DNA of 64,000 nucleotides from an uncultured Roseburia sp. (lineage in GTDB: Bacteria > Bacillota > Clostridia > Lachnospirales > Lachnospiraceae): NCBI GenBank assembly GCA_947642555.1, contig CANRSX010000027.1, positions 1-64,000 on the forward strand, given 5' to 3'. The position numbers and the translations under genes were made by a program. Below the pieces are notes generated by a model that made no database searches, was not told the DNA's origin, and was given only the letters and a program-made list of their open reading frames with translations. Shown here one piece after another: positions 19,599-29,899 of this stretch (the first letter of the stretch is position 1; every line of letters starts with the position of its first letter).

Positions 19599-20798
19599 TT
19601 ACTCGTTCACCGTGTTTTCCTGATCTGCATTTCCAGAAACCGTCTCATTGTCCTTCAGCTGCGACCAGCTCCAGCTTCCGCCCGCTGTGCCGCTGCCGCC
19701 CGGCATATCCCCGCCGGTTCCTCCGCCGATCTCCGACTCCACATAACCGAAGTGATTCGTGATGCCGTAGCCGCCGTTCTGGCGTCTGTCATAATCATTT
19801 GTAAACTCCACATGCGCAAGCGTCTCCGCCTCAATGGTCACGGTCTGATCCGGATCCGATACCAGCTCATAGCTCGCTCCGGTATAGATCTCCGTGACCG
19901 TCACATGCGCCCCCACCGGGATGTTGTCGACCTGCACCCGCTTCTGTCCGGGCGCCTGAAATGCAAGCGTTACCTGATCGCTGTAGACCAGATTCCCGGC
20001 GTCGTCCGTCCCCTCGATCAGGAAGACAAACACGGCGTCGCTCGATGTCTCATAAGTTAAAAGTGTCTTTAATATTTCCAGGGAGCCAAACCGTTTCTCG
20101 CGCTCCGGCTTTAATGTAATCGTGACATCATCTTTCCACGGCCCGTACTCCGCCGCCGTACCCGCCACTCCGTCAATCGGATCCTTCCCGGGAACCGTCA
20201 CCAGCTCCGGCAGAAATGTGTAGGTATACTCCGACGTATCCGCCGTGGTCACGATGCTGCTCCCGCCCGCGTCCGTCGCGATGGTTCTGACGTAGTCTTT
20301 CGCGTTCTCTTCCCTGGCGATCACAAGATAAAGCCCGGGCTCTAACTGATCCATCTTCTCCCCTGCTTTTCCCGTCCGGTATACCGGCTGATCCGCCGCA
20401 GGATCCGGCGTCTCCAGAAGCTCTCCCGCCAGTACGATCGCCGCCGCCTTCTGCGACTGCTCTCTCCAGCCGTCATTGTCAATGTCCGGGTCAATCGTAA
20501 GCGAACGATAGGCATCCAGCAGCTCATAGGTATAGCTGTCATAGCCATCCTCTTTTTCCATGGCGGCTACCTTATACAGGTCGATCTCCAGCGAAATCGT
20601 CGCGAGATCATCCCTCATGCTCACCTCCTGCGTCGCGTCGCCATCCGGCGCGCCTGCGTCCCCGCAGGGCTCCACCGTCAGGGAACCGGGCTTTCCGGCT
20701 CCGCCGGCCTCCGCGGCATTCGGTATCAGCGGCAGCAGCAGAACCATGCCAAACGCAAGCGTCAGCGCCGTCGCCGGCCGCAGCCATTTCTTTTTCAT
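19599..20798 (-). CDS. Secreted pilin-like protein with Cna-B-like domains, no LPXTG
   Basis: Signal peptide; FGSLEILKTLLTYETSSDAVFVFLIEGTDDAGN...VDNIPVGAHVTVTEIYTGASYE Cna-B-like; followed by srtC. Confidence 0.75.
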   Translation of the reverse strand: MKKKWLRPATALTLAFGMVLLLPLIPNAAEAGGAGKPGSLTVEPCGDAGAPDGDATQEVSMRDDLATISLEIDLYKVAAMEKEDGYDSYTYELLDAYRSLTIDPDIDNDGWREQSQKAAAIVLAGELLETPDPAADQPVYRTGKAGEKMDQLEPGLYLVIAREENAKDYVRTIATDAGGSSIVTTADTSEYTYTFLPELVTVPGKDPIDGVAGTAAEYGPWKDDVTITLKPEREKRFGSLEILKTLLTYETSSDAVFVFLIEGTDDAGNLVYSDQVTLAFQAPGQKRVQVDNIPVGAHVTVTEIYTGASYELVSDPDQTVTIEAETLAHVEFTNDYDRRQNGGYGITNHFGYVESEIGGGTGGDMPGGSGTAGGSWSWSQLKDNETVSGNADQENTVNE

Positions 20799-21784
20799 GA
20801 ACCGTCCCCCCTCTCGTCATTCTTCTTCCGAATCTCGTCTAACAACTCCTGCCCGGATCTCTTCGGGCCTCTTCTGCGATGATAAATCAGCATTAACATC
20901 AGTAACAGGAACAGCAGCGGTATCCCGACTGCCGGAATCACAATGTAATTCGGTATCCGCACCGCCTCAGCGGACACCACCACTTCACCGGCCAGGTTCT
21001 CGATCCGGTGACCCCGGACCAGCATCCGGTGGGTATTGATCCCATAGGGCGTACACGTCACCAGCGTGCAGTAATCCTTGCCCTCCTCGATCGCCATGTC
21101 GTCCACTTCCTCCGGCAGGACGATACGGATCTGATCCACCAGGTATGTCACCGTCTGATCCAGCACGGTCACGGTAAAAATATCTCCCTCCACGATCTGA
21201 TCCAGATCGGAAAACAGCTTCGCACTCGGCAGTCCCCGGTGCCCGGATAACACGGCATGGGTCCGTTCTCCGCCGATCGGAAGGGAAGAGCCGGGGATAT
21301 GGCCGACGGCGATCTGAAGCACAGATTCTTCCACGCTGTGATAAATCGGAAGATTCACATTGATCGCCGGGATCTGTATGTATCCCATGATACCGGTTCC
21401 CGTGATGTCCAGCGTACTTTCATACCTGGCATATTCCTCATCGGAAAGCTCAAAATTCACTCCCAGCGGAAGCGATGCATTGTAAGCCTGCGCCTCCTCA
21501 AATAATACTTCCTTATCCTGATCCGATAAATCTTCCACGGCCTGCGTATACCCTGCAATTGCCTGCGTGGCGTGCATGGAATTCCACCAGTCGCTGACAG
21601 TCGGGTAAGAGAGAATCCCTACACCGGCCAGCATGATCACCACCAAAATAATTGTCGAAATCGAAGGTCCCCGCTTCTTTTTTCTCTTTTTTCCGTCCTT
21701 TTTCCCCTGTTTTTTCTTCTGCTGTGGGATCTCATTCTCTGATTTTTTCTTTTCCGCCTTCTTATTCTCTTTTTTATCTTTCAT
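20795..21784 (-). CDS. srtC: Class C sortase (pilin polymerase)
   Basis: AVLSGHRGLPSAKLFSDLDQIVEGD, LVTCTPYGINTHRMLVRG (Cys/Arg), C-terminal TM; start MKDKKENKK at 21784. Confidence 0.94.
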   Translation of the reverse strand: MKDKKENKKAEKKKSENEIPQQKKKQGKKDGKKRKKKRGPSISTIILVVIMLAGVGILSYPTVSDWWNSMHATQAIAGYTQAVEDLSDQDKEVLFEEAQAYNASLPLGVNFELSDEEYARYESTLDITGTGIMGYIQIPAINVNLPIYHSVEESVLQIAVGHIPGSSLPIGGERTHAVLSGHRGLPSAKLFSDLDQIVEGDIFTVTVLDQTVTYLVDQIRIVLPEEVDDMAIEEGKDYCTLVTCTPYGINTHRMLVRGHRIENLAGEVVVSAEAVRIPNYIVIPAVGIPLLFLLLMLMLIYHRRRGPKRSGQELLDEIRKKNDERGDGS

Positions 21785-21898
21785 AGATTTCCCCACAATC
21801 AATTCTAAGACGGTCTTCCTCCGTCTGCCGACGTCCGCCGGATCAAAGATCCGTTGCTCACCGCACACCACGGGAAGGTGTCAGCCTGTGCGGCATAA

Positions 21899-21924
21899 CC
21901 GGGGACGGAACCTCCCGTCCCCGG
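21899..21924 (-). terminator. Stem-loop between pilin and srtC (possible attenuator/processing hairpin)
   Basis: Perfect 10-bp inverted repeat CCGGGGACGG-aacctc-CCGTCCCCGG; weak T-tract. Confidence 0.5.
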
Positions 21925-21990
21925 AACTTATGTCCGTGTACTTCTAACCTTATAGATCTTTAAGTATACTATCAGGATTTAACTTTTCCC

Positions 21991-23709
21991 TTACTCTGCC
22001 TTCATGCGCTTCTTGGTTACTAACAGAACGCCTGCAGCCACTACCAGGATACCGCCGATCACATAGAAGATCGTCGTACCGATACCACCGGTGGAGGGAA
22101 GGAGGGAACCGGACTGGTTGACAATAGAGGTATCCAGCATATTGTCTGTACCAACCGTCACCTTATCATTATTGGAAGCAAACATCGGTGTCTTTGAAGC
22201 ATCAAACGTTAAGGTGAACGTAATCGGATCAATCGTATTGTAACCAGGTAAAGTCTTTGTCTCGGTAATCGTGTACTCGCCGGCGCCAAGTCCTTTGAAG
22301 GTCACGGTACCATCCGCCTGAACGGTTCCGACAACATTCGTCTCTGTCTTTCCATTCCCCTTCGCAACAACAGAAGTTGTTTTGGTATATTTGATCGTTG
22401 TTGAATCATAATCAGCCGTGTTGTCTGTCTCATCATCAGCAACCGTCGGCGCTGTGGTCGTATAGGTGCCGTCCTTTAATTTCCAGTACTCTCCATCCGC
22501 AGCTTCCGTAAAGGTCTCTTCTGTTACTAAAACAACGTTTACACCGTTACCGGTTAATGTGAACTCGACTCCCGGGAGGAATTTATTTTTCTCGTCGGTC
22601 TTTAAGATCGTTAACTCTGTCGTATAGGTGACAACCTCAATTTCCGGTGTCTCACCGGTCGGGTGTGTCGGGGTCGGCTTATCCGGATTCTCCGGCGGCG
22701 TAGTAGAACCGTCACCGCTGTTATTCGGGTCATTCGAATAGGTCAGCTTCACATCATTCGGATTTCCTTCGCCTGCAATGATGGCATTCTCATTTAAGGT
22801 AGCCGTGTAGGTCAGTACAACCTCTGTATCCTTTGTAATAGCGCCTACTGCCGGATCTGTCAGAAGGCTCAGCGCTTTCACATCCAGGATGCTGACTTCG
22901 ATCTCTGTTCCTGTGGTCTCATTATAAGTACCTACGCCTTTATAAAAATACTTTGTAACATCAACACCGTTTACGGTAACCTTGATACTATTCTCTTTAT
23001 ACGTTAAGCCTTTGCTTAAAGTATCCGTAAACTTGTAGTAATATGTCTTGTAATCCGCAATATTGCTCGGCATTGTTCCGGTAATCTCGTAGTTTACCTC
23101 ATCACCGATTGACGCTTCGTTCGTATCGACCTTGTCATTGCCCTCTACGATTTTCTTGTCAGTAGTCGGAACATCTCCCTTCGGGGTAAAGGTTAAAGTA
23201 TTATCGACTACCTGAACAACATAAAGCGTATACGGCACATTTGTGCCAGTGAGACTTCCATCCTGATCTTTTACCAGGTAATAACCAGGTGTCAGTCCTG
23301 TATATGTGTTTTCGCTACCGGTCCTAATCGGAGTACTTTCTAAATTCGCATACTGCTGAATTACTGCAAGCTGCGCTGTATCCGATGTATTGTCAGTCAC
23401 TGCTTCAAGTGCCTCTAATACAGAATCTGCAACCTTCTCACCCTTAGTGCCGGTACCATTCTCTCCCCACTTGATATTCGAGAGCACGCCATCCGCATAG
23501 TCACCGGTGAAGATCTGATAGATCTCGTATGTGTGTGTTACTGTAGCCGGTGTCTGTGTCTCTCCCTGTGTATCACCTGTTTCCTGTGTGCTATCCACAC
23601 CTTCAGGCAGATCTGTATTCTCGTTTGCGAATACCGTCGTGCCCATGGCCAGAACCATCACCATTGCCAGTAATAAGCTGGCCAGTTTTTTGATTCGTTT
23701 CATAATCAC
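21991..23709 (-). CDS. LPXTG major (backbone) pilin, SpaA/SpaH-type with Cna-B domains
   Basis: Signal peptide; THTYEIYQIFTGDYADGVLSNIKWG; isopeptide-type fold domains; C-terminal LPSTGGIGTTIFYVIGGILVVAAGVLLVTKKRMKAE. Confidence 0.93.
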   Translation of the reverse strand: MIMKRIKKLASLLLAMVMVLAMGTTVFANENTDLPEGVDSTQETGDTQGETQTPATVTHTYEIYQIFTGDYADGVLSNIKWGENGTGTKGEKVADSVLEALEAVTDNTSDTAQLAVIQQYANLESTPIRTGSENTYTGLTPGYYLVKDQDGSLTGTNVPYTLYVVQVVDNTLTFTPKGDVPTTDKKIVEGNDKVDTNEASIGDEVNYEITGTMPSNIADYKTYYYKFTDTLSKGLTYKENSIKVTVNGVDVTKYFYKGVGTYNETTGTEIEVSILDVKALSLLTDPAVGAITKDTEVVLTYTATLNENAIIAGEGNPNDVKLTYSNDPNNSGDGSTTPPENPDKPTPTHPTGETPEIEVVTYTTELTILKTDEKNKFLPGVEFTLTGNGVNVVLVTEETFTEAADGEYWKLKDGTYTTTAPTVADDETDNTADYDSTTIKYTKTTSVVAKGNGKTETNVVGTVQADGTVTFKGLGAGEYTITETKTLPGYNTIDPITFTLTFDASKTPMFASNNDKVTVGTDNMLDTSIVNQSGSLLPSTGGIGTTIFYVIGGILVVAAGVLLVTKKRMKAE

Positions 23710-23780
23710 ATTCTCCTTTTCTTTTTGATTTTTTATTTCTTTTGGGGTCTGATCTTTTTCAGATCCACATCCATTCAGTT

Positions 23781-26700
23781 CTAAGAAGCCTTTTTGAACC
23801 TCCTTTCCCTGAATTTCTTTCTATACATAAGACCTGCGCCACTTAAGATACATAAGACGCCTGCCACTGTATATGGTGTTGTACCGCTGCCGCCGGTTTT
23901 GGGGAGCTCGTAGACGTAGAATTTGTTGTTAAACCCTACATCACTTTGATTTCCCTGGGAAATTGTTCCTTCCGCAACCTTATCATCTGAAAGATCGTTT
24001 TTATTCCCACTTTCATTGTCCGCGATTGTAATATCCGTGAAATATTCTACTTTACTTACCTCTGATGTATTATCTGTAATCGTAAGTGCCTGATTACTTT
24101 CCGTTATTTCATATCTCGTTCCCTGCGGTAAATATTTTACGATAATATATTCACCATTTTTGAGTGTGAATGTCCCACCGTCCCATATGATCAGATCAGA
24201 TCCAATTTCTTTTCCAGTCCTATCATATTTTACATAGGCATAATCATCCGGCAGCTTTTTCCCATCCTTTGTAAAATGAACAGTAAATGAAAATTCATCA
24301 TTATTGTCAACCGTTTCTTCTTTTTCACTGTTGATCTTTGTGACGGTCTTCTCTATTTTCAGATTTCCATAATCATCGTCTGTGGTCTCCGGTGTCAAAG
24401 ATGATACTGTCGGCAGTGTAAACTGCATCCAGCAGGTAGATCCTGATGCTCCGCGCTCTGTATAGAAAAAGGATAATTTATGTTTTCCTTCTGAACCTTT
24501 TTCAAGATAATCCCACAGATTCACATACTCCCCTACCGACGAATGAACTCCGCCGATATCGCAGACCAGCTGATTATCCAAAAACACCCACATATCATCA
24601 TCGCCAAAGAAGTAATACTCCAACGGACCGACATAATCTTTTGACAGTTCAAATTCCACTACAAAATGCATTCCGAAGTAACTGTTGTGATCCTTACCGT
24701 CATCGCTGTATGGAAATATCAGCTTTCTATCAGATTTACTTCCAGGTTCACCCGCTGTAGAACTTCCAGCATAAGCCCTGTTCTCACGATACACATAACT
24801 TCCAAATTTAATGTCGTGTCCATCGGTTCCAAAAGATTCCGCTGAATCCATCGGCCAAAAGTCATTTGTCCAAATATGTGTATGAGTAGTAGTCTCATTC
24901 GGGCTGGGATGCCCAAATGATTCAAGCCCGGTTGCCCCTGTACCATTCACAGCAGTCAGCGTATACGTATCACCACTACGGAGGAATTTCAGCGTATACT
25001 CTCCATTATCATAAGCTGTCTTTCCTGTTGCACCGCCTTCGTTAAACAGCTTCGGTGCATTGACATTGGGAGCGTATTGTATTTTTCCATCTGACGACAG
25101 TCCAGTTACCAGTCCGAATGTACATCCTTTATAAGAACCTGTTACTGTAGGATGGAGTGCCTGTGTTCCATTAAATTTATTTAACAGATTTCCATTCCAC
25201 AGATTCTCTCCCATGCTGGTTCCTGTATTTACATTTCCGACAGCCAGCTTTGTACCTGAACCGGAATAATTTCCCGGACTGTTGATTCCCGCCTCCTTTG
25301 TATATGCATAATATAATGTACTATTGTTCTGTTTTCCAGTCTGTGTAGTCCCAGTCGTTTTATTTTCTATCGCATCGCTCACATTCGTATATAGCCGGCC
25401 GCTGGTGATATCATAATCATAAAACGCTGCTTTAAAATCCGGTTCAGCGGTCGATACATCGTATACGAAGCGCATGACTGACTGATCATCAATAAAAATA
25501 TATCCCGAACTGCTGCCCGGTGTAGCAGTACCTGATACCGATCTGTTCGTAAAATGGAGATCTGTACTGTACGTATAAATATCCCAGTCGCCTCTTTCTA
25601 CACTTTTCGGATCTCTATCTTTCTTCAGCACCCAAATCTCTTTTAAATCATAATTTTTGTTTTCAACCAGTGCGTCCATGTATTTGATACTCGGCGCCTT
25701 AATATACTCAAATGGTCTGGATACATACACTTCTGTCGGCGTAACGGTCGTCAGAACCTTTCCATTATCGTCAACATAAATATTTTTAATCGGATTGCCA
25801 TTTGGTGATACATCCTTTCCCTTTCCATTCACCGGCAATTGTTTCTTGTCATCATTCGGCTTTTTGCTGGTATCAATTACTGGCAGCGCATTTGTACCCG
25901 TAGTATTCAAAATATTAAGGTTTGCATAATACTGTACCGTAAATTTCGGATTGGGCTGGTTACTTTTTGCACCAAGCGCCAGCACTTGGCTGTTCAAATG
26001 GTATTCCTGCGTATCACTCTGACTGTCCCCGCTCATCGTAATCTCACCAAGCGGTTTTACTGCTGTCTGTTCGGGCAATTCCATCGCGGAAATAACGATT
26101 TCTTTCTCTAAAAGTAAATCCTCATTTATCATCGTCCCCGGCTTACGATCCGTTTCGTTATCCTCTGAACCCGTATCTTCGTCCCCGGCTCCTGCTTCCG
26201 GCCCTCCTGCTGCTTCCTGATCCTCCGATCCGCTTTCCGACCCGTTCTGATCGGTCACATCTTCCGATTCGTCCGTTTCCTCATCGGTTGTCTCTTCAAC
26301 CTCTGTTTCTTCGCTATCCTCCTCGTCGTTTACAATGTCCTCTTTGCCATCCACAACGCCTTCTTCCCCGGCAGCTTCTGCCTGCGAAGCATCTGCCGTC
26401 ATCCCAAGAGAGACTACAGCCACACCTGCTTCTTCATTCGCATAGAGTGTATAAGACGCCGCCTCAGACACTGTCTCAGGTTCCACATCCTCCAAATTTG
26501 TTCTCGGTGTAATCTTTGCTGTCACCTCGCATTCGGAAAGATCCAGTTCATCTCCGCCATATGTAAGGGAATATGAAATAACCTGCACCATCAGCAGCTC
26601 ACTCGCGCTATCCTTTGTCCTCACATAATTCTCCACAGTCTGATATTCTGTCGAATCCTCTCCCAGGATCTCAACCTGAAATTCCAGTTTCTGATTATCA

Positions 26701-27611
26701 GCTGTGTTCACGCCATCTGTATCATCCGCTGTATTCTCACCATCTTCTGCAATTTTTTCTTCCGATGACGCATCCCCTGCGGTCTCCTGATCAGCAGATG
26801 ACTCTGTATTTTCTACGGAGGCATCCTTTTCCCCATTTTGTGATCCTGCTAATGCATCATCCGCACTCTCATCACTGTCTGTATCTGTTTCGCCGGTTTC
26901 CGTCTCATCACCAGCGTTCTCTTTTCCGCCTTCAGAATCTTTATTGGCCTTACCCGTTATTCCGAATTTCTCTCCATCCGCCCTCGTCGCCTCTCCCTCT
27001 ATATGGAAGGTGATTCGAAATGCATCATCCTTATAATCGAAAGTTCTCGATATATAGATGGAGGAGCTTCCCTCCTCCGCGGTTACGGGCTCTTCCTGCC
27101 CATAACCGATTGCGATCTCAGAAAAGCTCTCCATCTGAAACGTCGTGCTGTTGTTCTCTGCCCTGCTGCCATCCAGCTTCTCGGTGCCTTCATCTGCGAA
27201 GTGCACAATCGTGATCGGGCTGCCGTCCGCCAGACCGTCCTCGTCGAGGAACTGTATCATCAGCGTCACCGGGCTCTTCGGCTCGATCTCCACACCATCC
27301 AGGTAGAAACCAACCTTTAAGAGTGCTCTCATGGAAGCATTCTCATCTTCCACTGCTTCCTGATATTCCGCTTCCCGCTGTGCGTAGTGCTCCCCATCCG
27401 TGTCCGGGGTGATCTGCTCCGCAATAAACTCCGCCTCCTCCGGGATCTCCGCATCAGCGCCAAAGATCGCCGTGATCGTATATCCTTCTCCCTGGAAGAC
27501 ACGGGTATATTCTGTCGGTTCCGCTTTCTCTTCCTCTTCTTCTATCTCATACCCGCAGATCAGGTTCCCTTCCTCGTCGTAGCAGTCCTCGCTGTGCACA
27601 TGATCCTGCAT
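23781..27611 (-). pseudogene. C-terminal part of giant pilus adhesin (fibro-slime-like domain, LPXTG), separated from its N-terminus by a frameshifting duplication
   Basis: DDDMWVFLDNQLVCDIGGVHSSVGEYVNLWDYLEKG fibro-slime-like region; LPKTGGSG + TM + RKKFRERRFKKAS anchor; ORF starts inside the repeat with no signal peptide. Confidence 0.82.
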
Positions 27612-27965
27612 ACCCTCATATCCACAGATCAGCTCGCCGTTTTCATCGTAGCAGCGTCTGTCATGCTCATGATCCCTCGCATCCTCAAAGCCGCAGATCA
27701 GCTCGCCGTTTTCATCGTAGCAGCTGATATCATGCTCATGTGATCTCTTCCTCTTCTTCTATCTCATACCCGCAGATCAGGTTCCCTTCCTCGTCGTAGC
27801 AGTCCTCGCTGTGCACATGATCCTGCATACCCTCATATCCACAGATCAGCTCGCCGTTTTCATCGTAGCAGCGTCTGTCATGCTCATGATCCCTCGCATC
27901 CTCAAAGCCGCAGATCAGCTCGCCGTTTTCATCGTAGCAGCTGATATCATGCTCATGTGATCTCT
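27527..27965. repeat. Perfect tandem duplication, period 217 bp
   Basis: 27527-27748 and 27744-27965 are identical by eye over 222 nt, sharing TCTCT at the junction; offset 217 bp is not a multiple of 3. Confidence 0.93.
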
Positions 27966-29100
27966 CCGTCACATGTCCGCAGATCAGTTTTCCTTCCTCG
28001 TCGTAGCAGCTGTCATCATGCTCGTGTGCTTCAAATCCACAGATCAGATTCCCTTCTCTGTCATAGCACCGGTCACTGTGAATATGCTCCTGCTCTTCCT
28101 CCGGTGCGAACTCGCAGATCAGTTTTCCTTCTTCGTCGTAGCAGCTCTCGTCGTGCTCATGGCCTTCCAGTTCGCAGATCAGGTTCCCTTCTTCATCGTA
28201 GCAGTCGTCTCCGTGTACATGTACCGGCTCCTCGTCCACTGCAAATTCACAGATCAGGTTACCGTCTTCGTCATAGCAGCTATCGTCGTGCTCATGCTCC
28301 GGCGCTTCCGTTGTCTCGGTTGTTTCAATCGCTTCCGTCGCCTCGGTCTCCGCCGGCTCTTCTGTCGGCTCCGGGTTTAATCCCGCGACCTCGTCCCCGG
28401 TCAGCTCAATGGTCCGGAAGCATTCCGCGGTGTGCATATGCTCGTTCAGTTCGAAGGTTCCGCAGATCAGGAATCCGTTTTCATCCTGGCAGTTCTCATC
28501 ATGCGTGTGCGGGATCTGCTCTTCTTTTCCGCAGACCAGCGTCTCCACCGTCTCATAGCAGCTCTCGTCGTGCGTATGTCCGGTTCCCTCTTCGATCGTG
28601 CAGGTAAGCGTCTCATTCCATGTATAGCAGTCATCCGAATGGGTATGTTCTTCCATTCCACAGATCAGCTGAGGCTCAGCCGGTACCACAGGCACTTCCG
28701 CCGCGGGAGCTTCCACAGGAGCTTCGCCCTCCGCCGCCCCTTCCACCGGCTCCGCCGGCGCCACGGGCTGTACCGCCTCCGGCACGCTGTAGCACGCGTC
28801 TGTATGTGTATGCTCTGCAAGTGCGCAGATCATATCTCCCTGTTCTTTTGTATAGCACTCTTCCGAATGCACATGCCCGGTCGTCTCTTCCAGTCCGCAG
28901 ACCAGCCGCTGTTCTCTCAGCCAGCAGCTGTCGTCATGCGTGTGAGCTTCAATCTCCGGCAGCTGGCATACAAGCACGCCGTTCGCGTCATAACAGTCTT
29001 CATTGTGCTTGTGCAGCACGTAATCCGAATACAGGCAGACCAGCCTGTTCTCCGCATCATAGCAGCTCTCGTCATGTACGTGAACCTGCAGCTGGCAATC
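27550..29100 (-). repeat. Degenerate coding repeats, HxHx3C(Y)...C modules
   Basis: 17 modules such as HEHDDSCYDEEGKLICG in the N-terminal ORF, matched by recurring GATCAG...TCGTCGTAGCAG DNA blocks. Confidence 0.85.
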
Positions 29101-29265
29101 CAGCACCTGATCCCTGTGGATCATCGCCTGCCCCTGTCTGATCAGTACATAAAAGGTCCCGACCGTAACCACAATGGCAAGGCACAGTACGATTGACAGC
29201 CAGCGATGATTGTTACGCCGGTCACGTATGAACTTTGCAGCCTGATCAAAAATCGAGTTTCCCAT
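27736..29265 (-). pseudogene. N-terminal part of giant pilus adhesin: TM/signal anchor plus 17 HxHx3C repeats; truncated by frameshift
   Basis: MGNSIFDQAAKFIRDRRNNHRWLSIVLCLAIVVTVGTFYVLIRQG then HVHDESCY..., ending EIEEEEEIT*; the in-frame continuation EIEEEEEKAEPTEY is in the 23781-27611 ORF. Confidence 0.82.
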
Positions 29266-29299
29266 TTTGCCGCTTCCTTCCTTAAATAAATGTATCTGT

Positions 29300-29881
29300 T
29301 TATTTCACTGCCCCGATCCCGCCGAGAGGCCAGACACGGAACAGAATCCTTCCGACTACCAGCTCGCTTCCGATGCACCCGACCGCCGTGTTCCTGCTGT
29401 CGATGGAAGTCGCCCGATGGTCTCCCATCACAAACACCTTCTCATCCGGCACCTGATACGGAAGTGTGATATTGCAGTCGCCAAACGCTTTCTCGGAGAT
29501 ATACGGTTCATCCAGCATCTCGCCGTTGACAAAGACATTGCCGTCCTCGTCGATATCCACCCAGTCTCCCGTGACCGCGATCACCCGCTTCACCAGAATG
29601 TTATTGTTATAGTAAAAGGCGATCACATCTCCTGTCGTATAATCGGAACTGTTCATCGCCACCACGATATCTTTATCCTGCAGCGTATCCGTCATGGATG
29701 TGCCGCTGATCTGCAGCACCGGAAACACCAGCACCGCGATGATCACTGCAACCGCCGCCACCACAAGGAGCGAAAATACGGTGCTCCGAAGCACGCGGCC
29801 GTATCGATTCTTATACTGCTCTCTCTGAAGCTCTGCCTCTATCTGCTCGAGTGTAGGAATCCTGATCTCTTTACTTTCCAT
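29300..29881 (-). CDS. lepB: Signal peptidase I (Ser-Lys, LepB/SipS type)
   Basis: ISGTSMTDTLQDKDIVV, NNNILVKRVIAVTGDWV, VFVMGDHRATSIDSR. Confidence 0.95.
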   Translation of the reverse strand: MESKEIRIPTLEQIEAELQREQYKNRYGRVLRSTVFSLLVVAAVAVIIAVLVFPVLQISGTSMTDTLQDKDIVVAMNSSDYTTGDVIAFYYNNNILVKRVIAVTGDWVDIDEDGNVFVNGEMLDEPYISEKAFGDCNITLPYQVPDEKVFVMGDHRATSIDSRNTAVGCIGSELVVGRILFRVWPLGGIGAVK

Positions 29882-29899
29882 AGTATCCGATCCCCTTAC

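Noticed and set aside
27600-27780. Programmed ribosomal frameshift joining the two adhesin ORFs
   Set aside because: A +1 shift near the ATC-ACA-TGA stop could in principle link the frames, but there is no clear slippery site or stimulator, and the exact 217-bp duplication explains the frame change more simply. Not excluded experimentally.
27550-29100. Possible CRISPR array from regularly spaced repeats
   Set aside because: Repeats lie in an open reading frame, encode HxHxxxC modules, are degenerate and have no unique spacers or cas genes.
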